Positions 23,610-31,979 of a DNA stretch of 35,009 nt are shown piece after piece. Each line of letters begins with the position of its first letter. Positions within the stretch are counted from its first letter, which is position 1. The notes under the pieces were generated by a model. The model saw only the letters and a list, made by a program, of their open reading frames with translations. It ran no database searches and was not told the DNA's origin. The position numbers and the translations under genes are program-made. The DNA lies in assembly GCA_903933385.1 (NCBI GenBank), contig CAIZJW010000256.1:1-35009 (forward strand). Reading direction: 5' to 3'. This DNA comes from an uncultured Silvanigrella sp. (GTDB lineage Bacteria; Bdellovibrionota_B; Oligoflexia; Silvanigrellales; Silvanigrellaceae).

Positions 23610-23702
23610 ACCTTTGTGACGTTTCGCCTTATGCCTTTTGAGCCGAATCCGGCCAATTGGCCCTTTTGGTCCTCTTCTTGATTCACAAGTGAGAAATTCA
23701 GA

Positions 23703-26195
23703 ATGGTTCGCTCCAGCAGCACGAAAACGTCAAAAGAAAAGAAAACCGAAACCGCCCGCCCGAGCAAATCTGGCAGTGGCAAAGCGGTCGCAAGCAAAAC
23801 TGTGCCTGTGAGCAAATCAGCAGCAGACAGCTCGAAAACCAAGAGTCCTGCGAAAAAAACAACAGCAATCAAAACCAAGGCTGCACCCGCTGCAAAAACA
23901 GAGGCCGTTAAAGCCAGCACATCGAGCCGACGCACAAAAGCAAACGAGACAGCGCAACCCTCTAAAAGTAAGAGCGGTTTAGCAAAAGCGAAGTCGCCGA
24001 AGCCCCAAACTCTTGAATTGTTCGAGCATGTATCGGTCGAGCAAGACACACCTGTGGTCAGTGTGCTTCCTGCACTCAGCGACGAGCCCATTGATCCCAA
24101 CATGGCAGATATCGAAGCCAAGACGCCGCCCGAGTTTCGCGACGCAGTAGTTCCGCACTTCAGTGACGCATTGCCAACAGGCCTAGAAACAAAGGGAACC
24201 GAGGGGCAAACGGAACCAAAGCAAGAAGTGACTTTCAGCTATCTTGGCTTCAACGACTTAATCCTCGAAGCCATCCGAAAACAAAAATTTGATAAACCGA
24301 CTCGTGTGCAAGCTCTTTGTTTGCCCTTCACACTTGATGGCAAGGATGTTGCGGGATTTGCGCAAACCGGAACCGGTAAAACAGCAGTTTACCTTCTGAC
24401 TGCTGCCCACAAACTCCTCAGCCAGGAAAATCGGCAAGTTCAACCGCACAAGCCACACGTTCTTGTCGTCGTTCCTACGCGCGAATTGGCCGATCAAGTT
24501 TCGCAGGACGCAAAGCGACTTCTTGGTAGCCTTCAACTCAAGAGCATTGCAGTATTTGGCGGTGTTGATGTTGAGCGCCATGTGAGTGAACTCAGCCAGG
24601 CAGTTGACCTTGTCGTAGCCACACCCGGACGTTTGCTCGATCTTCACCGCAGCAAAAGACTTGAACTCGACGACATTCAACTACTCGTTATTGACGAATG
24701 CGATCGCATGTTCGACATGGGATTTATTGATGACGTTGAGTACATATTGCGTCATCTGCCTACAGAGCGAGTGCAGAAACTTCTTTTCAGTGCAACCGGG
24801 AGCGAAAAGGTAAAGGAACTCGCGTTCGAATATCTTGAAGAACCCGAATACATTGAAACCGATCCAGTGAGCATCACTCCCGAGAAAATCACTCAGGTCG
24901 CTTACGCCGTCTCAGCGGAGCAAAAATTTCTAACTCTGATGGGCCACCTCAAGGCGAACAACCCCGAATGTGCAATTATCTTCACAAACACTAAGGTGGT
25001 TGCTGAATGGGTTGGCTACAAACTTGCCTGCAATGGCCTCAATGCAGAAGTCCTCACTGGGGATCTTCCGCAGCGTAAACGCATGTCACTCATTAAAAAA
25101 ATCAAGGAAGGCAAATGCAGCCTTCTTGTGGCAACCGACGTACTTTCTCGTGGTTTGCACGTTGCCAATCTTTCGCACGTCTACAACTTCGACATCCCAG
25201 ATGATGAAGAAAGCTTCATTCACCGCATAGGCCGTACTGCACGCGCCGGTGCAACCGGACACGCCATCACTCTTATCTGTGATGATTATGGCTACAACAT
25301 GGGCGCGGTGGAAAAGCTTCTTGGATTCAGCATTCCACTGGAACCAGTGCCAAGTTCCTATCTACAAGCAGAAGATACCTCCGACTATCCATTCGATAGC
25401 AACGGCCGGGTTAAGGTCTTTGGCCAAACACACGAAGCGGCCGGACAAGAAGGTGAAGAGTCATCCTTCGAAGCACCTCAACAAAAACGTCACGAGAAGC
25501 GAGATGATCGCCCTGCAGCCGCAGAACGCGGACCACGGAGTGAACGCCCAGAGTCCACTCTGCCACATCACCGGCGTGATGCTGGCCGGGGAGCACAAAC
25601 TGAACGCCATGCTGCTCCGCGCCCTCAGCAAGAAAAACACATTGAGAATTCGGGGCCCATCGCAGCTGCAGCACCAGTGAGTGTTCCGGTGGCGGCACAC
25701 AGCCGGCCAGTCGACGGACCACAACCTGTGTCCCAGCGTCCATCAACGGCAGCTCCGCAGACTCACGCTCCGCATCAGGGACCAGTGCGTTCTGCCGCGC
25801 CTCACGCGGCCGGCCCGTCTGCACCAGCAGCTCGTCCGACACATGCAGTACATTCTAACGCCACCTCGACGCCACGCCGCGATGAGAAAGCTAAAGAGAC
25901 AATTGAAATGGCAATTCAGGCAGCTAAAAAAGCCGCTGCTCGCAGACAGGGCGGCCATGGCAGCTCTGGTTCTGCAACAACGCCAACCGTTAAAAAGCAT
26001 GGAAAAACTCGCGTCACGGAACAAATCGATGAAATTGCAGCAGCAGTTCTCACCGGAGCGCAAGAGAAGTTGGGCGGAGCATTCGGAAACCTCCAAGATC
26101 GTTTTGTTTCAAGGCTCGAAGAAAATTTCCCGAGACTCTCGGAAACTCTCGTGCGCCTTGGATTTTTCTCAAAACGATTCACCGACGACAGGTAA
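23703..26195 (+). CDS. DEAD-box ATP-dependent RNA helicase with long disordered tails
   Basis: 830 residues. Helicase motifs are all in order: Q motif RVQALCLPF about residue 200, Walker A AQTGTGKTA about 220, PTRELADQ about 258, TPGRLLDL about 308, Walker B DECD about 331, SAT about 363, ATDVLSRGLHV about 478 and HRIGRTARAG about 506. DECD instead of DEAD is a tolerated variant. It unwinds short RNA duplexes in ribosome assembly, cold response or RNA decay. Residues 1-170 are Lys/Ser/Ala/Thr-rich and look disordered; residues about 560-750 are rich in Pro, His, Ala, Arg and Gln. The last 75 residues form a conserved-looking helical end. RhlB, RhlE and SrmB types cannot be separated by eye. 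Confidence 0.93.
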   Translation: MVRSSSTKTSKEKKTETARPSKSGSGKAVASKTVPVSKSAADSSKTKSPAKKTTAIKTKAAPAAKTEAVKASTSSRRTKANETAQPSKSKSGLAKAKSPKPQTLELFEHVSVEQDTPVVSVLPALSDEPIDPNMADIEAKTPPEFRDAVVPHFSDALPTGLETKGTEGQTEPKQEVTFSYLGFNDLILEAIRKQKFDKPTRVQALCLPFTLDGKDVAGFAQTGTGKTAVYLLTAAHKLLSQENRQVQPHKPHVLVVVPTRELADQVSQDAKRLLGSLQLKSIAVFGGVDVERHVSELSQAVDLVVATPGRLLDLHRSKRLELDDIQLLVIDECDRMFDMGFIDDVEYILRHLPTERVQKLLFSATGSEKVKELAFEYLEEPEYIETDPVSITPEKITQVAYAVSAEQKFLTLMGHLKANNPECAIIFTNTKVVAEWVGYKLACNGLNAEVLTGDLPQRKRMSLIKKIKEGKCSLLVATDVLSRGLHVANLSHVYNFDIPDDEESFIHRIGRTARAGATGHAITLICDDYGYNMGAVEKLLGFSIPLEPVPSSYLQAEDTSDYPFDSNGRVKVFGQTHEAAGQEGEESSFEAPQQKRHEKRDDRPAAAERGPRSERPESTLPHHRRDAGRGAQTERHAAPRPQQEKHIENSGPIAAAAPVSVPVAAHSRPVDGPQPVSQRPSTAAPQTHAPHQGPVRSAAPHAAGPSAPAARPTHAVHSNATSTPRRDEKAKETIEMAIQAAKKAAARRQGGHGSSGSATTPTVKKHGKTRVTEQIDEIAAAVLTGAQEKLGGAFGNLQDRFVSRLEENFPRLSETLVRLGFFSKRFTDDR

Positions 26196-26198
26196 ACA

Positions 26199-27413
26199 AT
26201 GGCAACTCAGCGGGATCAAATTCTCCTGAAAGTTGCATCCCTCAACACGTGGCATGGACTCGATGGACATGGCACGTTTTTGTTTGGTCAGCTTGAATCC
26301 AGAGCGGAGCGAATGGCGCGGCTCGAAAGGCAAATCTCCTGCCTCAAAAGCCTCAATGCAGATCTCCTTCTCCTCCAAGAGCTCAATCCACTTCCGTTTC
26401 GTGCTCATTGGTATGCGCAAAAGCTGGGAATGAGAGCTGAATATGTGTCATGCAATTCTGGAATCAAACTTGGGTGGGGCCCACCGGGCAACTTGAACGA
26501 GGGCCTTGGAATCCTATTTCCAACCGACTGGCAACACGAATTCCTAGGCCGAAAAAGGCTCTCAGGGGAACTGCGTTTCAATCCTCTGCGCATTTCCGCA
26601 GTCACTGGTCCGTTTTTAAGTTTTCAGTTGCATGAGTCGCGCGTTGCTTTTGCAATGCGTTTTAAAATACCGCCAGAACGGCGCATCAATGGATACGAAG
26701 GTCGCAATTCACTCTTGGTTGCCGTAACGCATCTTCACGTTTCGCACGAGCAAACTCCCCGCAATGAGAAGCTTGTCAAACAAGCGGAGAAAGAAGGAAA
26801 ATTAACGGCGGCCGAAGTTGAACTTATGAAAAAACATTTTCGCTTCGCAAATACACGCCGCATGACAGAAGTCGATCAGTTGGCAAGTTGGCTGGAAACT
26901 TTGCGCCAACCTGATGAACCAATTCTTGTTGCGGGAGATTTCAATTGCGAACCGCAGAGTGCACCTTACAACGCCCTCCTGCGACGAGGGTGGCATGACC
27001 TTTGGCTTGAATCGGGAAACAGTAGCGATCTTCTCGAAAGCGCCACCTGGGATGCTCCACGCAACACTCTCACCGAACGCGTGAAGGAATTTCAGCATTC
27101 AACCGCCCGAAAGCATCCACACATAGCGGAAGTACTCAAGCAGGCTGATTCACTGCCACGCCGGATTGATTTCATGTTCGGACAACCGGCTAAGAACAAT
27201 CCTGCCAGCAAAAACTTTCAACTTGGAGCTTCGGGGCATTTGCTCCGAGTGAAAAGATTTGGCTACCTATCTGGTAATCCACTCACAAGCGAGACACTCA
27301 TCTCTGACAATTTTGACGATTACAAATCGCGAGATGAATTCTCCAACCATGCCGGTGACGACCTAAAGTTTATCTCGGACCACTTTGGATTGTGCGCTGA
27401 ATTTGGAATTTGA
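26199..27413 (+). CDS. Endonuclease/exonuclease/phosphatase (EEP) family protein
   Basis: 404 residues, no signal peptide. The EEP fold covers Mg-dependent phosphohydrolases such as exonuclease III, DNase I-like enzymes and sphingomyelinases. Visible active-site blocks are N16 in SLNTWHG, E61 in LLLLQELNP, VTHLHVSH near residue 177, GDFNCEP near residue 248 (Asp and Asn), and SDHFGL at 393-398 (Asp-His). All are in canonical order. A Lys/Glu-rich helix (about 185-215) follows the first half. It begins three bases after the DEAD-box stop, so the two are probably cotranscribed. Whether it acts on nucleic acid or on a small phosphoester is not evident; the RNA-helicase neighbour gives a weak hint of RNA. 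Confidence 0.85.
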   Translation: MATQRDQILLKVASLNTWHGLDGHGTFLFGQLESRAERMARLERQISCLKSLNADLLLLQELNPLPFRAHWYAQKLGMRAEYVSCNSGIKLGWGPPGNLNEGLGILFPTDWQHEFLGRKRLSGELRFNPLRISAVTGPFLSFQLHESRVAFAMRFKIPPERRINGYEGRNSLLVAVTHLHVSHEQTPRNEKLVKQAEKEGKLTAAEVELMKKHFRFANTRRMTEVDQLASWLETLRQPDEPILVAGDFNCEPQSAPYNALLRRGWHDLWLESGNSSDLLESATWDAPRNTLTERVKEFQHSTARKHPHIAEVLKQADSLPRRIDFMFGQPAKNNPASKNFQLGASGHLLRVKRFGYLSGNPLTSETLISDNFDDYKSRDEFSNHAGDDLKFISDHFGLCAEFGI

Positions 27414-27420
27414 AATTCTT

Positions 27421-28215
27421 TTAATTCGATTCCGCTGAAGCCGACATGAGCCAAGTCGCGGCCGCCACAGCGGCAGGAGTGCGAAGAATACGTGGACCCA
27501 GACTCACGAATTCAATAGGCCGCTGCGTTGCATGATCTGCAAGGTAATCATACTCGCGCTGACTAAAGCTCGCTTCAGGCCCGACCACGCATGCCCACGA
27601 TCGATTTTTCGAGTTCTTCAAACATTCAAGCAGATGACGTGAACCAGTTTGAAATTCAGAATGAATTGGACGTTCGTCACAAACAAAAAGTTCCAACACC
27701 TCCGAACCCGAAATTTGAATGCATCTTTCAACTGCCGAAGAAAGATTTTCCGACAAAACAACTTCCAGATTCCAGGGTGATTTTGTGATGCGGTTCAATT
27801 CTGCGACCTGCTTTCGCAACTTTTCTGTCTTGAAATCTTGCTTTGAGGTACTGCGTTCTCCACGAAAGAAAACGAGCAGATCAATCCCTGACTCAACACA
27901 AGCCTGAACAACTTCGTCGAGAGCTCCGGGTTTAGGTAACCCTACTATGGCAAAACGACCAAATTGGCTTTTATCAGCAAAAAACTCTGACTGAATTACT
28001 ATCTCAACAGATTTCTTGCGCATAGAGACAATCGGTCCGCGAGCAGTCCATCCACAACCATCCGCCAGTTCTACTATCTCACCCTCTTTGAGTCGAAGGA
28101 CTTGCGATGCAAGATGAGATTCATCCTCACTCAGCTGCACACGGGAATTAGAGCCACTCGGGGAGCTGTCACGAGGCGCATAGAATCGCCAAACCTGTTT
28201 ATACTCTTGGCTCAT
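27421..28215 (-). CDS. rsmE: 16S rRNA (uridine1498-N3)-methyltransferase
   Basis: 264 residues. RsmE uses SAM to methylate U1498 of 16S rRNA. The N-terminal PUA-like part (residues 1-75) has SHLASQVLRLKEGEIVELADG. The C-terminal SPOUT knot carries AIVGLPKPGALDEVVQACVE, CVVGPEASFSQREYDYL and FVSLGPRILRTPAAVAAA. In most RsmE the last motif continues R-(A/T)-E-T-A after ILR; here it is RTPAA, and GPEGG is GPEAS. The glycine-proline-glutamate core remains. The ATG at 28215 overlaps the stop of the upstream gene by four bases, so it is the last member of a five-gene set. It is about eight bases from the convergent EEP gene. Confidence 0.9.
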   Translation of the reverse strand: MSQEYKQVWRFYAPRDSSPSGSNSRVQLSEDESHLASQVLRLKEGEIVELADGCGWTARGPIVSMRKKSVEIVIQSEFFADKSQFGRFAIVGLPKPGALDEVVQACVESGIDLLVFFRGERSTSKQDFKTEKLRKQVAELNRITKSPWNLEVVLSENLSSAVERCIQISGSEVLELFVCDERPIHSEFQTGSRHLLECLKNSKNRSWACVVGPEASFSQREYDYLADHATQRPIEFVSLGPRILRTPAAVAAATWLMSASAESN

Positions 28216-28730
28216 CTCTCAGCTCCAATTTTGGCGTCAAAGGGAAACTCTTGGAGATAACTCATTCTCGCTACCTCAGACGCCGATATAAATTCGACGT
28301 CTTGCATCCACTCGACGAAGGTTACGAAAAGTATGTCAATCTCTTCATACAACCTTGAGCTCATGAACGCGTCATACTTCAAAAATAAATCCGGAAAAAT
28401 CACCAAAATCTTTCTCCAGCTTTCTTTATTCTCAACTTTTGCAAGAGAAAAATCTTCGTGAACTTCATCTGGGAGGAACGGTAGAGACTGAATTGAAAGC
28501 ATTTTTTTAACGCAAATGAGATGATCGAAAATCAATTTCGAAAAATCTGCACTTATTCGGGAATCACTCCAGACAGCGCCAAGCTTGAGAGTCGTGTGTT
28601 CATGGTTGGGATACTTTACAAGCGCATGAAATACATCTTTGTTGCGATGTATAAAAAATTCAGTCACAGCAAAAAACGCAAGCGTCAGCACTGTCTGAGG
28701 AAGGCAGAAATGATCGTTCGACGTTTGCAT
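28212..28730 (-). CDS. Unknown 172-residue protein coupled to rsmE
   Basis: Not recognised. An N-terminal hydrophobic stretch (VLTLAFFAVTEFFI, about residues 14-27) is short and could be a buried helix rather than a membrane span. The rest is mostly helical, rich in aromatic residues and charged. A middle segment with LIFDHLICVKKML and a WRKILVIFPDLFLKYDAF segment stand out. There is no catalytic pattern. An AGGAG stands about eleven bases before the ATG. It overlaps rsmE by four bases and starts 15 bases after the stop of the gene at 28746-29603. Because rsmE stands alone or next to prmA in many genomes, the pairing is unusual. Base composition resembles its neighbours. Confidence 0.75.
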   Translation of the reverse strand: MQTSNDHFCLPQTVLTLAFFAVTEFFIHRNKDVFHALVKYPNHEHTTLKLGAVWSDSRISADFSKLIFDHLICVKKMLSIQSLPFLPDEVHEDFSLAKVENKESWRKILVIFPDLFLKYDAFMSSRLYEEIDILFVTFVEWMQDVEFISASEVARMSYLQEFPFDAKIGAER

Positions 28731-28745
28731 TGGAATGAAAGCTCC

Positions 28746-29603
28746 TTACCGTGGAGCAGATACCGCAAGACTGATGTCCACAGGACCATCATTCATTGTT
28801 TGAGCCTTCAGCGCAGGAATCTCTTTCGAGAACCTCGCAACGACTTCCTGAATCTTGCCCCTAGGAATTTTTGTCTGATACAGGATGCCATCTTTGCTGA
28901 CATCAACGGGCACCAGATGAGTCTCGGCAACTCCCTTTGAAAAGGCCTTTACCACAGATTCCAATGAAGCCAATTCTCGTTCCGAGATCTTTTTATCGAC
29001 AAGAACTCGCAAAGCTTCCTGGTTGGGGGCAGGCGCAGAGGGAGCTCTCCAGGAGCGCTGAAAACTACTGCCAATCCTCTGCATTATTTTTAAAACTGTC
29101 GAAGAATTCGTTGGGTCTTGTATCGCACGACTCCAGTACGAGCGCAGAAACCGACCGTCCACCTGAGCCCATGCGTCAACTCTCTCGAGAAGAACGGGCT
29201 GCTTCTCAAATACTTTTACCCCAAAAACAACTGAAACTCCTTGTGGCTGACTCAATCCAGACACCGTGAACGGCACCTCTGGAGGCCAAACCTGCGGATC
29301 TCGCCTGACCCCGCTGAGACTTCCAAGATTTTTAATTATTCCGCCCACCCGCGTTGCGTGATCAGTTGACCAGGTTGTTTTCACCACTGAAGAAATTTTC
29401 GGAAGCATACCTTGCGCCAAGGAAGCACACATTTGATCGAGCGAACTGGCAGAAAACTCGGAAACAACAATATTAAGCTTGATTGAAGCGCACGGCTTTG
29501 CACCCTCAATGCGAGAGGCCGCTTCAGCAGGAAGAACGTATACATCTCGGGTCGTCTCGTTGATAAGAAACATCGCTATCGGAACTAGAGCCGCTGCAGA
29601 CAT
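28746..29603 (-). CDS. Unknown, possibly exported, 285-residue protein
   Basis: Not recognised. The first 15 residues are hydrophobic (AALVPIAMFLI) with almost no positive charge. This makes either a weak signal anchor or a truncated signal peptide. Cysteines occur only near residues 38 and 59. The C-terminal third has an amphipathic helix ERELASLESVVKAFSKG and ends with a beta-rich segment. The mature part may alternate beta strands and helices (for example FTVSGLSQPQGVSVVFGVKV). It begins 12 bases after the previous gene's stop and ends 15 bases before the next gene, fitting a single operon. No lipobox or domain I know is visible. Confidence 0.72.
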   Translation of the reverse strand: MSAAALVPIAMFLINETTRDVYVLPAEAASRIEGAKPCASIKLNIVVSEFSASSLDQMCASLAQGMLPKISSVVKTTWSTDHATRVGGIIKNLGSLSGVRRDPQVWPPEVPFTVSGLSQPQGVSVVFGVKVFEKQPVLLERVDAWAQVDGRFLRSYWSRAIQDPTNSSTVLKIMQRIGSSFQRSWRAPSAPAPNQEALRVLVDKKISERELASLESVVKAFSKGVAETHLVPVDVSKDGILYQTKIPRGKIQEVVARFSKEIPALKAQTMNDGPVDISLAVSAPR

Positions 29604-29615
29604 TTTTGACCCGCC

Positions 29616-30335
29616 TTAGTTGGCATTTGCCGGAGTAGATACCGGCGCATCCTTTGACTTCTCCGGGGCGTCAACAGCAGGCTCGACAGATGCGAAGAGA
29701 TTAGAGTTCTCAAGAAGTGAAGCATCCTCTGAGGAGGCCGGCTTTAGATTTCCGCCGACTAATTCAAGGCTAACAACCTTTGCTCCAGATTCGGATGCAC
29801 CTGAGAGCGGATTCAAGTCAATGATTTTTCCGCCGACGCTCACACTCACCAAGCCACACTTGATATTTGCCAGCGAGAGACGCGGAACTTTAAGGGCCAA
29901 CGGAGCACCGCCTTTTGTCTTGAGTGTCGCGGGCTTTCGTGCCACGTTTTTGAAAACTTCACGAAGCGGAGCTACCAAAGAAATCTTCAACACACCGTTC
30001 GAAAAAATCTCACTTCCCTGTGATTTTACACTTCCCTGCCACGACGGAAGAGATACATTTTGTTCAGCAGAACCAGCATTACAAAGACTTGTTAGTTTAG
30101 AATTAAGATTTGCAATCCCGTTGCGTCGCGCAGTAATTTCAGCGTCCAAACCACCACGTTTTCCGCCATTTTCGGGTGTGTATATACCGAAAAACTGAAC
30201 CTGACGTTGCGAAAAGTCGAAGGTTATTTGAGTGTCATTTTTTAATTCTGCTGCAAAAGAATTAACTGAATAAACCACACCAACTAACGTTGCCGCAACT
30301 GCTGAACAACGAAATAATTTCAAAAAAGAGTTCAT
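29616..30335 (-). CDS. Unknown secreted protein with signal peptide, 239 residues
   Basis: Not recognised. A standard signal peptide is clear: MNSFLKLFR, hydrophobic AVAATLVGVVY, and likely cleavage at SFAA-ELKN. The mature protein is beta-rich and probably periplasmic, with a TFDFSQRQVQFFGIYTPENG start and several Val/Leu/Lys-alternating stretches. The end is Ala/Pro/Ser/Asp-rich and looks disordered. Only two cysteines follow the signal (near residues 88 and 163), which could pair. GGAGAG seven bases before the ATG at 30335 fixes the start; an ATG at 30356 overlaps the previous stop and would spoil the signal peptide. It lies between a membrane-anchored coiled-coil gene and another unknown gene in one operon. 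Confidence 0.8.
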   Translation of the reverse strand: MNSFLKLFRCSAVAATLVGVVYSVNSFAAELKNDTQITFDFSQRQVQFFGIYTPENGGKRGGLDAEITARRNGIANLNSKLTSLCNAGSAEQNVSLPSWQGSVKSQGSEIFSNGVLKISLVAPLREVFKNVARKPATLKTKGGAPLALKVPRLSLANIKCGLVSVSVGGKIIDLNPLSGASESGAKVVSLELVGGNLKPASSEDASLLENSNLFASVEPAVDAPEKSKDAPVSTPANAN

Positions 30336-30352
30336 TTCGCATCTCTCCAAAA

Positions 30353-31744
30353 TCATGTATTCACAGTTTCAAGTTCACTGTTATCAAGGTCATCGGCTGG
30401 TTGCGATAATTGCAGCTCCAAAGCCATCGCCTGAAAGCTCGACTCGAGAGTCAGCGTCCATCTATGGGTTTCCTGCCAAACTCGATTATCGATAACTTGG
30501 CTATAGCTGAGTTGACTTAAAAGGACACGAACGTCTTGCAAAAGCGACGGGAGCCTGCTCATTTGTTTTGCAAGTTCAATTTTGTAATCCATCTCAATTT
30601 CAATCGTAAAATTTTCATCGATTATTTTCTTAATCCGAGTATGGCTTTCACGCAGAATGGCCTCGTTGTGCCCTTTGAGTAAGCGTCGCACTCTTCCTTG
30701 GGATTCTTCCAGGGTTGAAATGAGTACAGCCCGCTCCGCTTCAACATTTAAAAGTCTGTCGACTTCCGCCTTGAACCAACTAAATGTGTGTCCCATGTCT
30801 TCAGGTAGTTCGCCAAAAAGCTCACGCAAACGAGGTTTGTAAAGATCGATGAAAGATACGAGTCCCGCAGTTACCGACGGGTTCTTTTCAGCACGCTGAA
30901 ACTCGGAGCGCAATTCGCGCAATTCTTCGAGAGTCCTTCTCACGGTTTCAAGCGGCACGTCGCCGAGAATTTCTTTAATTTCCTCGGCAGCAATCACACC
31001 TTCATCGGCAATCTGCAAGCGGCGCTCCTCACGCCGACGCGATTCAGCCATGTTGGCAAGCTGATTTTCTATTTCACGTCGTCGATTCCACAAGCTGAAT
31101 GCCACCGGAGCGCACAGCGGAATACTTACGACTAAGACGCAAATCAACAACGCAAGATTGAAGCCTCTCCTCACACTGGCAAGCCGTTCGAGGGCATTTT
31201 CCTTTCGCTGTTCGATGCGCTGGATATTTTCTTCGTATCGCTCGCGATTCTGAAAATGAAAAATTGCATCGCATAAATGCTCGGCGTTATCGGCATAGGG
31301 AAGAAGACGGTTGAGCGTCTTGTAACGAGAATATTTATGCAGAATATGCGATTCTGCATGCGCAAGATTTTGCTCGAGAAATTGCTTCGCACGCTGATGG
31401 TTCAGCAGAAACTTCTGTCTCTCTGCATCCTGCAGCGCGTTCCACAATCGCAACGTATTACTGAGATCGTCGATTTCACATTGTTGTCGCTTCATCTCTG
31501 CCTGAAGAGCATCAAACTGCGCCGTGCGCTGGGAGAGAACGACGTATGCATCTTTCGCTCTGAGCCACTGTTGTGCTTCATCGGGCACCGCTGAGCGCGA
31601 AAATTCCTCGAGGACCATTAACGAACGTTCAGCACGTCTAATGTGAACAGCACGAATTGCTTGTGGAGCCTGTGCAAATGTAACAGCAAGCACTCCAAGC
31701 TGATTGCCTAGACGAGATAGCTCATCTGAACTCACAAAAGTCAT
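30353..31744 (-). CDS. Membrane-anchored coiled-coil protein of unknown function
   Basis: 463 residues, not recognised. Almost the entire protein is charged helix typical of coiled coil (Arg, Glu, Gln, Leu repeats), broken by one strong hydrophobic span at residues 195-219 flanked by RR and NRRRE. About 190 residues lie on one side and 240 on the other. There is no signal peptide, so topology is uncertain. The two helical arms flank the membrane span nearly symmetrically, a layout reminiscent of membrane-bound scaffold or division-ring regulators such as EzrA/ZapG in general shape only. The ATG at 31744 is used; a TTG at 31801 extends the frame but adds unlikely sequence. It is the first gene of the five-gene set ending at rsmE. 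Confidence 0.78.
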   Translation of the reverse strand: MTFVSSDELSRLGNQLGVLAVTFAQAPQAIRAVHIRRAERSLMVLEEFSRSAVPDEAQQWLRAKDAYVVLSQRTAQFDALQAEMKRQQCEIDDLSNTLRLWNALQDAERQKFLLNHQRAKQFLEQNLAHAESHILHKYSRYKTLNRLLPYADNAEHLCDAIFHFQNRERYEENIQRIEQRKENALERLASVRRGFNLALLICVLVVSIPLCAPVAFSLWNRRREIENQLANMAESRRREERRLQIADEGVIAAEEIKEILGDVPLETVRRTLEELRELRSEFQRAEKNPSVTAGLVSFIDLYKPRLRELFGELPEDMGHTFSWFKAEVDRLLNVEAERAVLISTLEESQGRVRRLLKGHNEAILRESHTRIKKIIDENFTIEIEMDYKIELAKQMSRLPSLLQDVRVLLSQLSYSQVIDNRVWQETHRWTLTLESSFQAMALELQLSQPADDLDNSELETVNT

Positions 31745-31979
31745 ATTATGTCCGCTTCGTGCAAAGACCTCTTGGGGAGGCCGACCTAAGGATTCTGGCA
31801 AAACAGCCTAATGAGAGTATGACCCGAATCTTGGGGGTGGGAAACCAAACGGGGCGTCAAAACGCTGGACTCCCGAAACCTCTGCAAATGATTGAAAGCA
31901 CCAAATTTTACAGAACTTTTTTACCTTGCCCCAAACCTGTTCGATGTGGTAGTCGTCGCGTTGCAATTGGGAGGGGTCC

